Assembly (NCBI GenBank): GCA_030447725.1
Contig: JAUJOQ010000005.1
Span: 8,187 to 72,186, forward strand
Origin: Thermoleophilaceae bacterium
GTDB lineage: Bacteria > Actinomycetota > Thermoleophilia > Solirubrobacterales > Thermoleophilaceae
DNA length: 64,000 nucleotides
Reading direction: 5' to 3'
Each line of letters begins with the position of its first letter. The stretch's first letter is position 1. Positions 48,274 through 56,987 of this stretch are shown here, in pieces. Position numbers and translations under genes: made by a program. Below the pieces are notes generated by a model. It was not told the DNA's origin. It saw nothing but the letters and a program-made list of their open reading frames with translations, and made no database searches.

Positions 48274-49398
48274 TCAGGCCACTGCGGGGTCGGCCGCGAA
48301 GACCTGGTCGACCGACGTCGAGCGCTGCCCGCCCGATGCCACCAGAAGCTTGAAGTCGTGGGGGTGGGTGGCGGCCTTGAGCGCGTCCTCCATCGACACC
48401 CGCCCGGCCTCGACGTGGGCGCGCAGCGCCTGGTCGAAGGTCTGCATCCCGTAGTAGGCGCCTTCCGCGATCACCTCCGGCAGCTTGCCCGTCTCGCTGG
48501 GATTCATGATCATGTCGCGCACCCGGCCGGTCATCCGGAGGATCTCGCAGGTGGCCACGCGGCCCTGGCCGTCCGGGGTGGGCGCCAGCCGCTGGGAGAT
48601 GACGCCCTTGAGCGTGCCCCCGAGCATGGCGCGCGCCTGGCGCTGTTCGGCCTCGGGGAAGAAGTCGATGATGCGGTTCACGGTCTCCGCGGCGTCGATG
48701 CTGTGCACTGTGGAGAGCACGAGATGGCCGGTCTCGGCCGCCGACAGCGCCGTGCGCACCGTCTCCTCGTCGCGCATCTCACCCACGAGGATCACGTCCG
48801 GGTCCTGGCGCAGGACCCGGCGCAGTGCCTTCTTGAACGAGCCGGTGTCCTCACCGACCTCTCGCTGGTTGATGATCGACAGCTTGTCCTCGTGCAGGAA
48901 CTCGACCGGGTCCTCGATGGTCACGATGTGCTTGGCAGACGTTGTGTTGATCCGGTCGATGATCGCCGCCAGTGTGGTCGACTTGCCCGAGCCGGTGGTG
49001 CCGGTGAGCAGGATCACGCCTCGCTCCTCGTCGGCCAGATCGTTGATCACCGGCGGCAGCAGCAGCTCCTCCACGGTCTTGATCGTGAACGGAATCGCGC
49101 GGCAGACCAGGGAGACGGATCCGCGCTGCTTGAAGGCGTTCACCCGGAAGCGCGCCACCCCCGGAATCGCATAGGAGAAGTCGACCTCGTGCTCGTCCTC
49201 GAACTCCTTCAGCTTGACCGGGTCCTGCAGCATCGCCCGGAAGGTCTGCTCGGTGGCTTCGGCCACCAGCGCCTCCGAGCCGGGGATCGGCTCGAGTTTG
49301 CCCTGACGGCGGATCAGCGGGCGAGAGGGAACCTTGAGGTGCAGGTCGGAGCCTTCGACTTCGATGACGCGACGAAGGGCCTGCTCGAAGTCGAACAT
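48274..49398 (-). CDS. pilT: PilT-family twitching-motility ATPase
   Basis: The 374-residue type II/IV secretion ATPase has GTTGSGKSTT (Walker A), VEFLHEDKLSIINQREVGEDTGSFKKALRRVLRQDPDVILVGEMRDEETVRTALSAAETGHLVLSTVH (Asp box, Walker B, His box) and the PilT-specific AIRALIR-like region replaced by VRDMIMNPSETGKLPEVI. It is normally a hexamer that retracts type IV pili. No other pilus gene is in the window. PilU or a general pilus retraction role are possible. Motifs are complete. Confidence 0.93.
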   Translation of the reverse strand: MFDFEQALRRVIEVEGSDLHLKVPSRPLIRRQGKLEPIPGSEALVAEATEQTFRAMLQDPVKLKEFEDEHEVDFSYAIPGVARFRVNAFKQRGSVSLVCRAIPFTIKTVEELLLPPVINDLADEERGVILLTGTTGSGKSTTLAAIIDRINTTSAKHIVTIEDPVEFLHEDKLSIINQREVGEDTGSFKKALRRVLRQDPDVILVGEMRDEETVRTALSAAETGHLVLSTVHSIDAAETVNRIIDFFPEAEQRQARAMLGGTLKGVISQRLAPTPDGQGRVATCEILRMTGRVRDMIMNPSETGKLPEVIAEGAYYGMQTFDQALRAHVEAGRVSMEDALKAATHPHDFKLLVASGGQRSTSVDQVFAADPAVA

Positions 49399-49435
49399 GC
49401 CTTAGAGATCGGCAACGCGATCGAATGCTTGAGCG

Positions 49436-50077
49436 CTACCGGTCTGCGTTCAACAGCTCGAAGCTGCCCCAGGCAGTTCGCAGCGCCAGCGTGCGCCCGA
49501 CGCTCTGGAATCCGGCGGTCGCGATCATCGCGGGGAGGCGCCCGGCGGGATGGTCGGCCGTGTTGGCAAAGCCGTCGAGCACCTGCAGGCCGGCGAACAG
49601 GATGCGCATGACGGGATCCTGAGACCGGCCGAAGTCGGCCACGTGAAGCCTTCCCCCGCGACGCAGGACGCGACGGGCCTCGGCGAGAGCCGCCCGCTTG
49701 ACCGCGGGTTCGAGATGGTGCAGGAGCAGGGAGCAGACCACGCGGTCAAAGGAGCCGTCGTGGAAGGGCAGCGCGTCCGCCAGACCCCGGACGAACTCGA
49801 TTCCATGCGATCCCTCCTTCTTGCGAGCTAGATCGAGGATCTCCTCGTCGCCGTCGATGCCGGTGATCTGCGCCCGCCCGGGCGCGCGGGCCATCGCGAT
49901 CGCAAGCGTCCCCGTGCCGCAGCCCAGGTCCAGCACATCGCGCGGGTCCCCGCTCAGAACCTCGCGCACGAGCCGCGGGCGCCAAGCGCCCTCGCGCATG
50001 GTGATCGCGATCGACCGGTCGTAGAGCGATGTGGGAAGGAAGCGCCCGTTGGCCCGGACGTAGCTCCCTTCAGCCAT
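49436..50077 (-). CDS. SAM-dependent methyltransferase
   Basis: The 213-residue class I methyltransferase has VLDLGCGTGTLAIAMARAPG (motif I), GIDGDEEILDLARKK, FDRVVCSLLLHHLEP, and RRGGRLHVADFG. The fold is UbiE/Methyltransf_11 like. Substrate is unknown. It lies 37 bp before pilT on the same strand. The ATG at 50077 follows a CTTCAGCC-poor context without a clear ribosome-binding site. Confidence 0.88.
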   Translation of the reverse strand: MAEGSYVRANGRFLPTSLYDRSIAITMREGAWRPRLVREVLSGDPRDVLDLGCGTGTLAIAMARAPGRAQITGIDGDEEILDLARKKEGSHGIEFVRGLADALPFHDGSFDRVVCSLLLHHLEPAVKRAALAEARRVLRRGGRLHVADFGRSQDPVMRILFAGLQVLDGFANTADHPAGRLPAMIATAGFQSVGRTLALRTAWGSFELLNADR

Positions 50078-50135
50078 CCAAGACACGCTACCTAGCGGCG
50101 TGTAGAGCGAGCATGCCGAGGAAGAGGTCTGCGCC

Positions 50136-50151
50136 GCGTGCGAACGCACGC
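50136..50151 (-). terminator. Short hairpin downstream of rpoD
   Basis: GCGTGCG, loop AA, CGCACGC forms a 7-bp stem 41 nt after the rpoD stop. There is no T-tract and the loop is tight, so it is only a candidate. Confidence 0.35.
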
Positions 50152-50192
50152 AAGCAGGCCGATGACAAAGGCAGGCGAAGCTATACGCGCCG

Positions 50193-51293
50193 CTAGGCGA
50201 CTTCGCGGAGTTTTTGGGCTTCAGCGAGGGACTGCAGCTTCTTCAGCGACTGGTTCTCGATCTGGCGGATGCGCTCGCGGGTGACGTTGAAGGTGCGACC
50301 GACCTCGTCGAGGGTGCGGGGGTGCTCGCCGCCGAGGCCGTAGCGCAGCTCGAGCACCCGGCGCTCCCGGTAGGACAGGTTCTCGAGCGCCTCGCGGAGG
50401 GCCTCCTTGGTGAGGATCTCCGCGGCGCGCTCGTAGGGCGACTCTGCCCGCTCGTCGGCGATGAACTGGCCGAACTCGGACTCCTCCTCGTCACCCACCG
50501 GCTTCTCCAGCGAGACGGGAGCCTGCGCGGAGCGCTTGATCGAGTCGACCTCCTCGGGCTCGATGCCGGTGACGGCCGCGATCTCCTCGGGCGTGGGCTC
50601 GCGGCCCAGCTCTGTCACGAGCTTGCGCTCGGCGCGGCCGATCTTGTTCAGCTTCTCGACAACGTGCACGGGGATGCGGATGGTGCGCGCCTTGTCGGCG
50701 AGCGCGCGGGCGATCGCCTGGCGTATCCACCAGGTGGCGTAGGTCGAGAACTTGAAGCCCTTGCGGTAGTCGAACTTCTCGGCCGCGCGCACGAGGCCGA
50801 GCGTGCCCTCCTGGATCAGATCGAGGAAGGGAAGGCCCTGGTTGCGGTAGTTCTTGGCGATCGAGACGACCAGGCGCAGGTTGGACTCGACCATCTTCTG
50901 CTTGGCGTCGAGGTCGCCGCGCTCGATGCCCTTCGCGAGCGTGACCTCCTCCGCCGCGGTGAGCAGGCGGACCTTGCCGATGTCCTTCAGGAACAGCTGC
51001 AGGCTGTCCGTGGTCATGTCCGGCTTGAGGTCGATCGTCGCCTTCTTGCGGCGGCCGCGCTTGTCGGGCGCCCGCTCGACCTGCTGGGAGGCCGTCAGGG
51101 CGGGGTCGATCTCCTCCACGAGCTCGATCTCTGACTTCTCGAGGTGCGCATGGAGATCCTCGATGTCCCCCTCGTCGAGCTCCACCTCGGCAAGGGCGGT
51201 GGCCACGTCGGCGTGCGTGAGCACGCCGGCCTGCTGGCCCTTGGTCATGAGCTGCTTGACCTCTTCCAGCTCCTGAAGTTCAGCTATCGACAT
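50193..51293 (-). CDS. rpoD: Primary RNA polymerase sigma factor (sigma-70, RpoD/SigA)
   Basis: The 366-residue sigma factor has all sigma-70 regions. Region 1.1-like sequence covers residues 1-~75, region 1.2 ([29 protein letters not shown]) follows, then the region 2 core-binding and -10 helices ([45 protein letters not shown]). Region 3 is [20 protein letters not shown]. Region 4 ends with [45 protein letters not shown]. Such complete regions mark the housekeeping factor. The ATG at 51293 is preferred because a near-consensus promoter lies 62 bp upstream. A longer in-frame reading would start inside that promoter. Confidence 0.95.
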   Translation of the reverse strand: MSIAELQELEEVKQLMTKGQQAGVLTHADVATALAEVELDEGDIEDLHAHLEKSEIELVEEIDPALTASQQVERAPDKRGRRKKATIDLKPDMTTDSLQLFLKDIGKVRLLTAAEEVTLAKGIERGDLDAKQKMVESNLRLVVSIAKNYRNQGLPFLDLIQEGTLGLVRAAEKFDYRKGFKFSTYATWWIRQAIARALADKARTIRIPVHVVEKLNKIGRAERKLVTELGREPTPEEIAAVTGIEPEEVDSIKRSAQAPVSLEKPVGDEEESEFGQFIADERAESPYERAAEILTKEALREALENLSYRERRVLELRYGLGGEHPRTLDEVGRTFNVTRERIRQIENQSLKKLQSLAEAQKLREVA

Positions 51294-51354
51294 GCGGTTA
51301 TCAACCTCGGACGGCCTCGGAGCGTGCTCCGGGCGATTCAAACAGACGGACCGA

Positions 51355-51382
51355 ATCATAACGCGGCGGTCTGCGAAGTCAA
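51355..51382 (-). promoter_or_regulatory. Consensus-like sigma-A promoter of rpoD
   Basis: On the minus strand TTGACT (51377-51382), a 16-bp spacer and TATGAT (51355-51360) make a near-consensus promoter. The expected transcript has about 55 nt of 5' leader to the ATG at 51293. Confidence 0.75.
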
Positions 51383-51495
51383 CGAAACGGACTCCGGGAG
51401 GAGCGTCGACCCGCCTAACGGCCGGAACCCCTTACTTACCCACCCAGTCGCAATTCGATACAGGGTGCAGGGCCGGAGTGGTCCCGTCGCGCAGT

Positions 51496-51501
51496 TAGAC
51501 T
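51496..51501 (+). promoter_or_regulatory. -10 box of the small basic protein gene
   Basis: TAGACT ends 8 nt before the ATG at 51510. Confidence 0.4.
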
Positions 51502-51509
51502 CGTCGCCG

Positions 51510-51752
51510 ATGAGCGCCGAAGATCCCGGAATGCTGGGGAAGCTTCCCCGCTCGCGCCCGGGCCGGCGAAGCGACAAACGCGGCAGGGACGCCCGGCCGC
51601 CCACGCCCCGCACGGCACCGAGGAAAGAGCCCCGGGAACCCGGCGATCCCGTCGGCGATGCCCTGCGCGCGGCCGCCAAGGGGGTCGGCGCCGGGGTGCG
51701 CGTGGCCGATGGGATGACACGCGGGGTGCTGCGCCGCCTCCCTCGCCCCTAG
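51510..51752 (+). CDS. Small basic hypothetical protein
   Basis: The 80-residue product is rich in Arg, Pro and Lys. Its C-terminal half (GDPVGDALRAAAKGVGAGVRVADGMTRGVLRRL) could be an amphipathic helix. I recognise no domain. It ends 5 bp before the BrkB gene, so the two may be co-transcribed. The reading is plausible but the composition makes it a weak call. Confidence 0.48.
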   Translation: MSAEDPGMLGKLPRSRPGRRSDKRGRDARPPTPRTAPRKEPREPGDPVGDALRAAAKGVGAGVRVADGMTRGVLRRLPRP

Positions 51753-51757
51753 GTTGG

Positions 51758-52630
51758 ATGCCCGCAGCGGCCGGCGAGCGCCACCGGCCGCCCTGGCGGG
51801 CGGTCAAGGACTTCTACTGGAAGGCCTACGACGACAATCTCACCGGCCTGTCGGGCATGGTGGCCTACAACCTGCTGCTGTCGGTGTTCCCGCTGGCCCT
51901 GGTGGCGCTGTTCATCGCCGGGCGGGTGCTCGAGAGCGGAAACCTCGAGGCCAGCGTCTTTCAGGACCTGCGTCAGCTGTTCCCGAGCGCGACCGACACG
52001 ACGCTCGACAAGGCCCTGGGCCAGGTGCGCGGGCGGTCCACCTCCTTCGGGGTGGTAGCGCTCGTGGTGAGCATCTACATCGGCTCGTCCTTCTGGGGCG
52101 CGCTCGACACCGCGTTCTGCCGTATCTACCACGGAAAATGCCGCAGCTGGCTCCAGCAGAAGCGCTTCGCGCTCCTCATGCTCGTCTTCGTGCTGCTGTT
52201 CATGGCGGCCACGGTGGCGATCCCGACGCTCCAGAGCCTCTTGCTCACTCGCACCGATGACCTCCCACTCGGCCTCTCCGAGGTGCCGGGGCTGGTGTAC
52301 GCGGTGACGCTCGCGGCCGGCCTGCTGCTCACCTTCCTGATCCTGTGCCTGATCTACACGACGGTTCCCAATCAGCGGGTTCCCTGGCGGGCCATCTGGC
52401 CGGGAGCCCTGGGAGCGACCGTCGCCATCGGCGTGGTCGACTACGCGTTTCCGGTCTACCTGTCGTCGGTGTCGACCGCCCGCTTTGGAACGACGTTCGT
52501 ATTCATCGTGATCGTGCTCGTGTGGTTCTACGCCCTGGCCGCGATCATCCTCGGCGGGGCGACCATCAACGCCATGCGACACGAGATTCATGCCACGGGC
52601 CGGCTGCGTCTGTCGCGTTACGAGGACTGA
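51758..52630 (+). CDS. YihY/BrkB-family inner membrane protein
   Basis: The 290-residue protein has six hydrophobic segments and BrkB-family features: LTGLSGMVAYNLLLSVFPLALVALF, SIYIGSSFWGALDTAFCRIYHGKCRSWLQQKRFALLMLV, YTTVPNQRVPWRAIWPGALGATVAI, and WFYALAAIILGGATINAMRHE. The family was once thought to be ribonuclease BN, but that assignment was withdrawn. A transport role is suspected. Topology and length are typical. The ATG follows the upstream stop by 5 bp. Confidence 0.9.
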   Translation: MPAAAGERHRPPWRAVKDFYWKAYDDNLTGLSGMVAYNLLLSVFPLALVALFIAGRVLESGNLEASVFQDLRQLFPSATDTTLDKALGQVRGRSTSFGVVALVVSIYIGSSFWGALDTAFCRIYHGKCRSWLQQKRFALLMLVFVLLFMAATVAIPTLQSLLLTRTDDLPLGLSEVPGLVYAVTLAAGLLLTFLILCLIYTTVPNQRVPWRAIWPGALGATVAIGVVDYAFPVYLSSVSTARFGTTFVFIVIVLVWFYALAAIILGGATINAMRHEIHATGRLRLSRYED

Positions 52631-52658
52631 CCCGCAAGGGTGAAGGCCAGGTGCCCTC

Positions 52659-53306
52659 ATGGGTAAGCTGCCGGCCGTGACCGCCCGCGCTGACCGCACC
52701 ACTCGCTGCGTGATCATCGACGAGCACCCGGTGGTCCGCCAGGGCGTGGAAGCGCTCCTCGAGGACGCCTGGCCCGGAGCCGTGGTGGCGTCGGTCCGCG
52801 ACCTGGACGCGGCGCTGGAAGCCGGGACGGACGCCAAGCCCGACATCGTCGTGGTGGATCCATGGAAGGCGGGCGCCGATGTGGGCGAGCTGGTCAAGCG
52901 CCTGAGCAAAGAGCTCGGCGCGCCGATTGTCGTATTCACCGCCGATGGCGGGGCCCGGATGCTCAGCGAGGCCCTGAAGGCCGGGGTGCAGGGCTACGTG
53001 CGCAAGGACTCCCCCTCCAGCGACCTGATTCGAGCGATCGAGGCGGCGCGCGCGGGCGACTTCTACGTCGATCCCAGCCTGTCGTCCACGATCGTGCTCG
53101 AGGAGGGCGACCGGACGCTTAGCGACCGCCAGCGTCAGATACTGCAGATGCTCGCCGACGGGATGCAGACCGACGCCGTGGCAAAGGACCTGGGCCTCTC
53201 GACCGAGACGATCCGAACCCATACGAAGCGCATCCTCGCCAAGCTCGAAGCGTCCACCCGCACGCAGGCCGTGGCCATCGGGATCCGCTCCGGGCTGATC
53301 AACTAG
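52659..53306 (+). CDS. Orphan LuxR-type response regulator
   Basis: The 215-residue regulator has a receiver with acidic D21-E22, phospho-acceptor D67 (DIVVVDPWK), the T94 position (VVFTAD) and K116 (GYVRKDS). The HTH is LSDRQRQILQMLADGMQTDAVAKDLGLSTETIRTHTKRILAKLEASTRTQAVAIGIR. All receiver residues are present, though Glu replaces one of the usual acidic Asp. No kinase gene is adjacent. ATG 52659 and GTG 52677 are both possible starts. Confidence 0.88.
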   Translation: MGKLPAVTARADRTTRCVIIDEHPVVRQGVEALLEDAWPGAVVASVRDLDAALEAGTDAKPDIVVVDPWKAGADVGELVKRLSKELGAPIVVFTADGGARMLSEALKAGVQGYVRKDSPSSDLIRAIEAARAGDFYVDPSLSSTIVLEEGDRTLSDRQRQILQMLADGMQTDAVAKDLGLSTETIRTHTKRILAKLEASTRTQAVAIGIRSGLIN

Positions 53307-53344
53307 CCGGCCCCGAGCGGCCGCAACCGCGGCGCGGTGAGAAC

Positions 53345-54550
53345 ATGGCCCGCGTGGCGGAGTTGATAGGGATCGGGGAGGCTCGCCGCCGCGTGCTCAC
53401 CGTGGCGCGAACCCTCGGAGGCGAGAGCGTCCCGCTGGATGCAGCGCTCGGGCGCGTGCTCCGTGAGGAGGTGCGAAGCCCGGTTGACGTGCCGCCCTTC
53501 GACAGCTCGGCGATGGATGGCTTTGCCGTGCCGCCGAGCGCGGACGGCGCCCTCGAGGTGATCGACGAGGCACGCGCGGGAGCTCCGGCCTCGACCACGC
53601 TCGCCCCCGGCACCGCAGTGCGGATCTCGACCGGGGCGCCCGTTCCTGCGGGTACCGAGGCGGTGGTGCCGGTCGAGCGCACCGAGGAGGACGGGGGGAT
53701 GGTCACGGTGTCCCCCTCCAAGCCGGGCGCCAACATCAGGCGCCGCGGTGAGGACGTCGCGGCCGGCGCCTCGGTGATGGCGGCGGGCGAAGTGCTGCGC
53801 CCGGCGGCCCTCGGCGTGCTGGCGAGCCTCGGCCGCTCGGCGGCGCTGTGCTCGGAGCGCCCCACCGTCGCGATCCTGGCTACCGGTGACGAGTTGGTCG
53901 ACCCCGGGGCCCACCTCGATCCGGGGCAGATCTGGAGCTCGAACCCGTCCGCCCTGGCCGGCCAGGCGAGGCAGGAGGGCGGCGTGGTTGAGCGCAAGGG
54001 CCGCATTCCCGACGATCCCGAAGTCACCCGCCGAGAGCTGGCGAGCGCGGCCGCCGGCGCCGACGTCGTGGTGGTGTCGGGGGGAGTCTCCGTGGGACCC
54101 CACGATCACGTCAAGGGCGCCCTCGCCGCGCTCGGCGCCGAAGAGCTGTTCTGGGGGGTTGCGCTGCGCCCGGGCAAGCCCGTCTGGTTTGGCACCCTCG
54201 CAGTCCGCGGGCGATCGGTGCTCGTTTTCGGCCTCCCCGGCAACCCGGTCTCGTGCATGGTCTGCTTCCAGCTGTTCGTGAGACCGGCGATGAAGGCCCT
54301 GCAGGGTGCGGATCCGGACGCCGCCCGAAGGACCGCGGTGCTCGAGGAGGACATCGCGCGCCACCCGCGCCGAGACCAGGCGGTGCGCTGCCGGCTGAGC
54401 AGCGCCGACGACGGGCTGCACGCGGCGCCGACAGGACCCCAGGGCTCCCATGTGCTCACGTCGATGCTGGGCGCCGACGCCCTCGCGCTCGTCGAGGCGG
54501 GAGAGGGAGTGGCCAGACGGGGCGATCGGATATCGGTTGAGCTGCTCTGA
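53345..54550 (+). CDS. moeA: Molybdopterin molybdenumtransferase MoeA
   Basis: The 401-residue protein has the MoeA/gephyrin E layout: PVDVPPFDSSAMDGFAV, the STGAPVPAGTEAVVPVE beta region, LATGDELVDPG, VVVSGGVSVGPHDHVK and VLVFGLPGNPVSCMVCFQLFVRPA. It inserts molybdate into molybdopterin-AMP to form the molybdenum cofactor. No other mo genes are adjacent. TusA, 18 kb away, could supply sulfur, but the genes are not linked. Confidence 0.94.
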   Translation: MARVAELIGIGEARRRVLTVARTLGGESVPLDAALGRVLREEVRSPVDVPPFDSSAMDGFAVPPSADGALEVIDEARAGAPASTTLAPGTAVRISTGAPVPAGTEAVVPVERTEEDGGMVTVSPSKPGANIRRRGEDVAAGASVMAAGEVLRPAALGVLASLGRSAALCSERPTVAILATGDELVDPGAHLDPGQIWSSNPSALAGQARQEGGVVERKGRIPDDPEVTRRELASAAAGADVVVVSGGVSVGPHDHVKGALAALGAEELFWGVALRPGKPVWFGTLAVRGRSVLVFGLPGNPVSCMVCFQLFVRPAMKALQGADPDAARRTAVLEEDIARHPRRDQAVRCRLSSADDGLHAAPTGPQGSHVLTSMLGADALALVEAGEGVARRGDRISVELL

Positions 54551-54560
54551 CGCGTCTATC

Positions 54561-55274
54561 GTGGCCGAGGTGAGAGAGCGCGATCCCAGGCTGGTGATCG
54601 GGCGCCGGCGCCAGGCCCGGGCCCGCGTGAAGATCCTCGACCTGCCGGAGTCCGGCTCTTCCCCGGACGCAAGCGTAAGCACGAAGCAGGCGGCAGAGGT
54701 CACGCTGCCGCGCTCAGAGCTCGACCGAATATGGAGCCCCGAGTACCTGGAGCGACTTGCGCGCACCTACTGGCGGTTCCTGACGCGTATGTCGCTGGGC
54801 CTGTTACGCGTGCGCTACAGCGCCGAGGGGCGGCAGATCGTCCTGATCGGACCGCCGTTGGTGATGATCAGCTTCCACCGTCCCGACTACGAGATAGAGG
54901 CCGACGGCGGCACTGTCACCTGGCGCATCAAGCACGGGCTGCTGGTGGCTCCCGCCGGACGCACCAAGGGCTACCTGCGGCTGTCGGTCAAGCGGCCCCC
55001 GGCGGACGCCGAGGAGCGCCCCGGATCGGAGCTGATCACCGGCACGGTGACCTCCGAGGTGGCCAACTTCTATCCGCTGATCGCCGGCTGGGGCTGGTTC
55101 TCCCGGGTGGGGCGGCGCCTCTACAGCGCCACGCAGCTGAAAATCCATGTGATCGTCACCCACGCCTTCCTGCGCTCACTGGCGCGCCTGGACCTGGCTC
55201 CCTCCGTCGTCGGCGCCCTCAAAGCGGCTCCGACCGAGACGATCGAGGAAGAGCAAACGGTCGCCAGCGCTTGA
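54561..55274 (+). CDS. Conserved hypothetical protein
   Basis: The 237-residue product from a GTG at 54561 has no recognised domain. After a basic N-terminus (VIGRRRQARARVKIL) comes a helical RIWSPEYLERLARTYWRFLTRMSLGLLRVRY segment. A beta-rich core follows with YEIEADGGTVTWRIKHGLLVAPAGRTKGYLRLSVKRPP, then VANFYPLIAGWGWFSRVGRRLYSATQLKIHVIVTHAFLRSLARLDLAPS. The amphipathic late part suggests membrane association. It follows moeA by 10 bp and may be in its operon. A GTG at 54570 is another start. Confidence 0.62.
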   Translation: MAEVRERDPRLVIGRRRQARARVKILDLPESGSSPDASVSTKQAAEVTLPRSELDRIWSPEYLERLARTYWRFLTRMSLGLLRVRYSAEGRQIVLIGPPLVMISFHRPDYEIEADGGTVTWRIKHGLLVAPAGRTKGYLRLSVKRPPADAEERPGSELITGTVTSEVANFYPLIAGWGWFSRVGRRLYSATQLKIHVIVTHAFLRSLARLDLAPSVVGALKAAPTETIEEEQTVASA

Positions 55275-55299
55275 GGAGCACCGCACCGGGAGGCTCTCC

Positions 55300-56304
55300 C
55301 TAGCCGATCTTCGCGTCCGTTATCTCCCTCAGCTTGGCGCGATCGTGGCGGGCGTGCACCCGCCGCACGGTGCCCGAGCGGGACCGCATCACCAACGACT
55401 CGGTGGTCGCCCCCTCGGGACCCTCGAAGTGCACGCCCGCGAGCGTGTCCCCGTCGGTCACGCCCGTGGCGGAGAAGAACGCCTCATCGCCGGACACGAG
55501 GCGATCGGTGTCGAGGATCTCCTCGAGGTCATAGCCGCCGTCGAGCGCCGCCTGGCGCTCGGCATCGTCGGCGGGCCAGAGCCGGCCGATGATCTTGCCG
55601 CCGATGCACTTGATCGCGGCCGCCGACAGAACTCCCTCCGGTGTGCCGCCGATGCCCCACATCAGGTCGACGGGACTGCCCTCGGTCACGGCGATCAGCG
55701 AAGCCGAGACGTCCCCGTGGGGAATGAAGCGGATGCGGGCGCCGGCCTCGCGGACGGCCTTCACCGCCTCGTCGTGCCGGGGGCGGTCGAGCATGATCAC
55801 CATCACGTCGCCGACGCGGGTGCCCTTCTCCTTGGCGATCAGCTCGACGGTCTCATCGAGGGGCCGGTCGAGGTCGAGCAGGTGCGCGAACCGCTGGGAG
55901 GTGGCCATCTTCTCCATGTAGAAGACGGGACCCGGGTCGAACATCGTGCCGCGCCCCGAGAGCGCGATCACGGCAAGGGCGTTGGGCATCCCCTTCGCGC
56001 ACAGGTCGGTGCCCTCCAGCGGGTCGACCGCAACGTCGAGCTCGGGCGCCGTGCCGTCGCCCACGTGCTCGCCGTTGAAGAGCATGGGCGCCTCGTCCTT
56101 CTCGCCCTCGCCGATCACCACCACTCCGTCCATGCTCACCTGCTCGAGCATCAGGCGCATGGCGTCGACGGCGGCGCCGTCGGCGGACTCCTTCTCACCG
56201 CGGCCGGTCCAGCGAGCCGCGGCGAGAGCGGCGTACTCGGTGGTGCGCACGAGCTCGAGTGCGAGGTTGCGGTTCGACCCGCCGTCGGTGGATTCGGTGT
56301 TCAC
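55300..56304 (-). CDS. glpX: Class II fructose-1,6-bisphosphatase (GlpX)
   Basis: The 334-residue protein is a GlpX-type FBPase of gluconeogenesis. Diagnostic segments are AARWTGRGEKESADGAAVDAMRL, VVIGEGEKDEAPMLFNGEHVGDG, VAVDPLEGTDLCAKGMPNALAV (metal-binding D-x-L-E-G-T), VMVIMLDRPRH and WGIGGTPEGVLSAAAIKC. The start is placed at a GTG at 56304 because VNTESTDGGSNRNLALELVRTTEYAALAAA fits the family. Longer readings run into the upstream membrane gene. The two genes are 11 bp apart and likely co-transcribed. Confidence 0.94.
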   Translation of the reverse strand: MNTESTDGGSNRNLALELVRTTEYAALAAARWTGRGEKESADGAAVDAMRLMLEQVSMDGVVVIGEGEKDEAPMLFNGEHVGDGTAPELDVAVDPLEGTDLCAKGMPNALAVIALSGRGTMFDPGPVFYMEKMATSQRFAHLLDLDRPLDETVELIAKEKGTRVGDVMVIMLDRPRHDEAVKAVREAGARIRFIPHGDVSASLIAVTEGSPVDLMWGIGGTPEGVLSAAAIKCIGGKIIGRLWPADDAERQAALDGGYDLEEILDTDRLVSGDEAFFSATGVTDGDTLAGVHFEGPEGATTESLVMRSRSGTVRRVHARHDRAKLREITDAKIG

Positions 56305-56315
56305 CTGGCGCGCAC

Positions 56316-56810
56316 TCAGATCACCCCGGGGGGCTTGCGCCCCTCGGTGTAGCGCGACTGACGCAGGAAGCCGCTGGCTGCGAGCACCAGCGATGCGATC
56401 AGGGCCACGAGATAGCCGATCTGCAGCGAGATCTCGACACTTCCCCCAGAGTCTTCCGGCCGGCCGAGAATTATGCCGTTGCAGAGAATCAACACGAAGG
56501 CGGTGACCCCCACGACCATCGTGACCTCGCCCGGCTTCCAGGTGAGCTTGTGCCCGCGGGCGACGATCCACGACAGGATGAACGGCGCCGTCGCGGCGGC
56601 GACCAGCAGATAGTCGAGGATGCCGAACACCTCGAGGGCCGCGACGGTATCCCCACCGCTCGCTCCGGCCAGCGCCGAATTCTCATTGGTCTCGCTCGTG
56701 CCGAACCACGGCAGGAACAGCGACAGCGCCAGCACCACGCCGGCCAGGCACCCCACCAGCTCGGCCGGCGTCAGGCGGCCCACGCTGATGTAGCCGCTCC
56801 CTTCCCCCAC
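56316..56810 (-). CDS. Small four-TM membrane protein
   Basis: The product is about 164 residues from a GTG at 56810 (GTG 56783 is the other candidate). Four hydrophobic segments span the protein: AELVGCLAGVVLALSLFLPWFG, ALEVFGILDYLLVAAATAPFILSWI, PGEVTMVVGVTAFVLILCNGIILG and LQIGYLVALIASLVLAASGFL. The LPWFG motif after the first segment is common in small actinobacterial membrane proteins. No function is recognised. It precedes glpX on the same strand. Confidence 0.65.
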   Translation of the reverse strand: MGEGSGYISVGRLTPAELVGCLAGVVLALSLFLPWFGTSETNENSALAGASGGDTVAALEVFGILDYLLVAAATAPFILSWIVARGHKLTWKPGEVTMVVGVTAFVLILCNGIILGRPEDSGGSVEISLQIGYLVALIASLVLAASGFLRQSRYTEGRKPPGVI

Positions 56811-56987
56811 CCTCGAAGCTTCCACGCGCCGAAAGCTACCACCGCCCGCGGCGCCGCGTGGAAGGGAAGGCCGGGGGCTACGGGGCCTGGCTCGCGCCCC
56901 CGACATTACGAAGTTGTGCCGTCGGCGCCATAAACCGGCGGGGAGCGTGCACTCGGAGTAGCCTTCGCTTCAGTAGCGGAAGCCACC

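Noticed and set aside
50100..50192. Possible small RNA after rpoD
   Set aside because: Only a short GC hairpin is visible; no promoter or conserved RNA features could be recognised.
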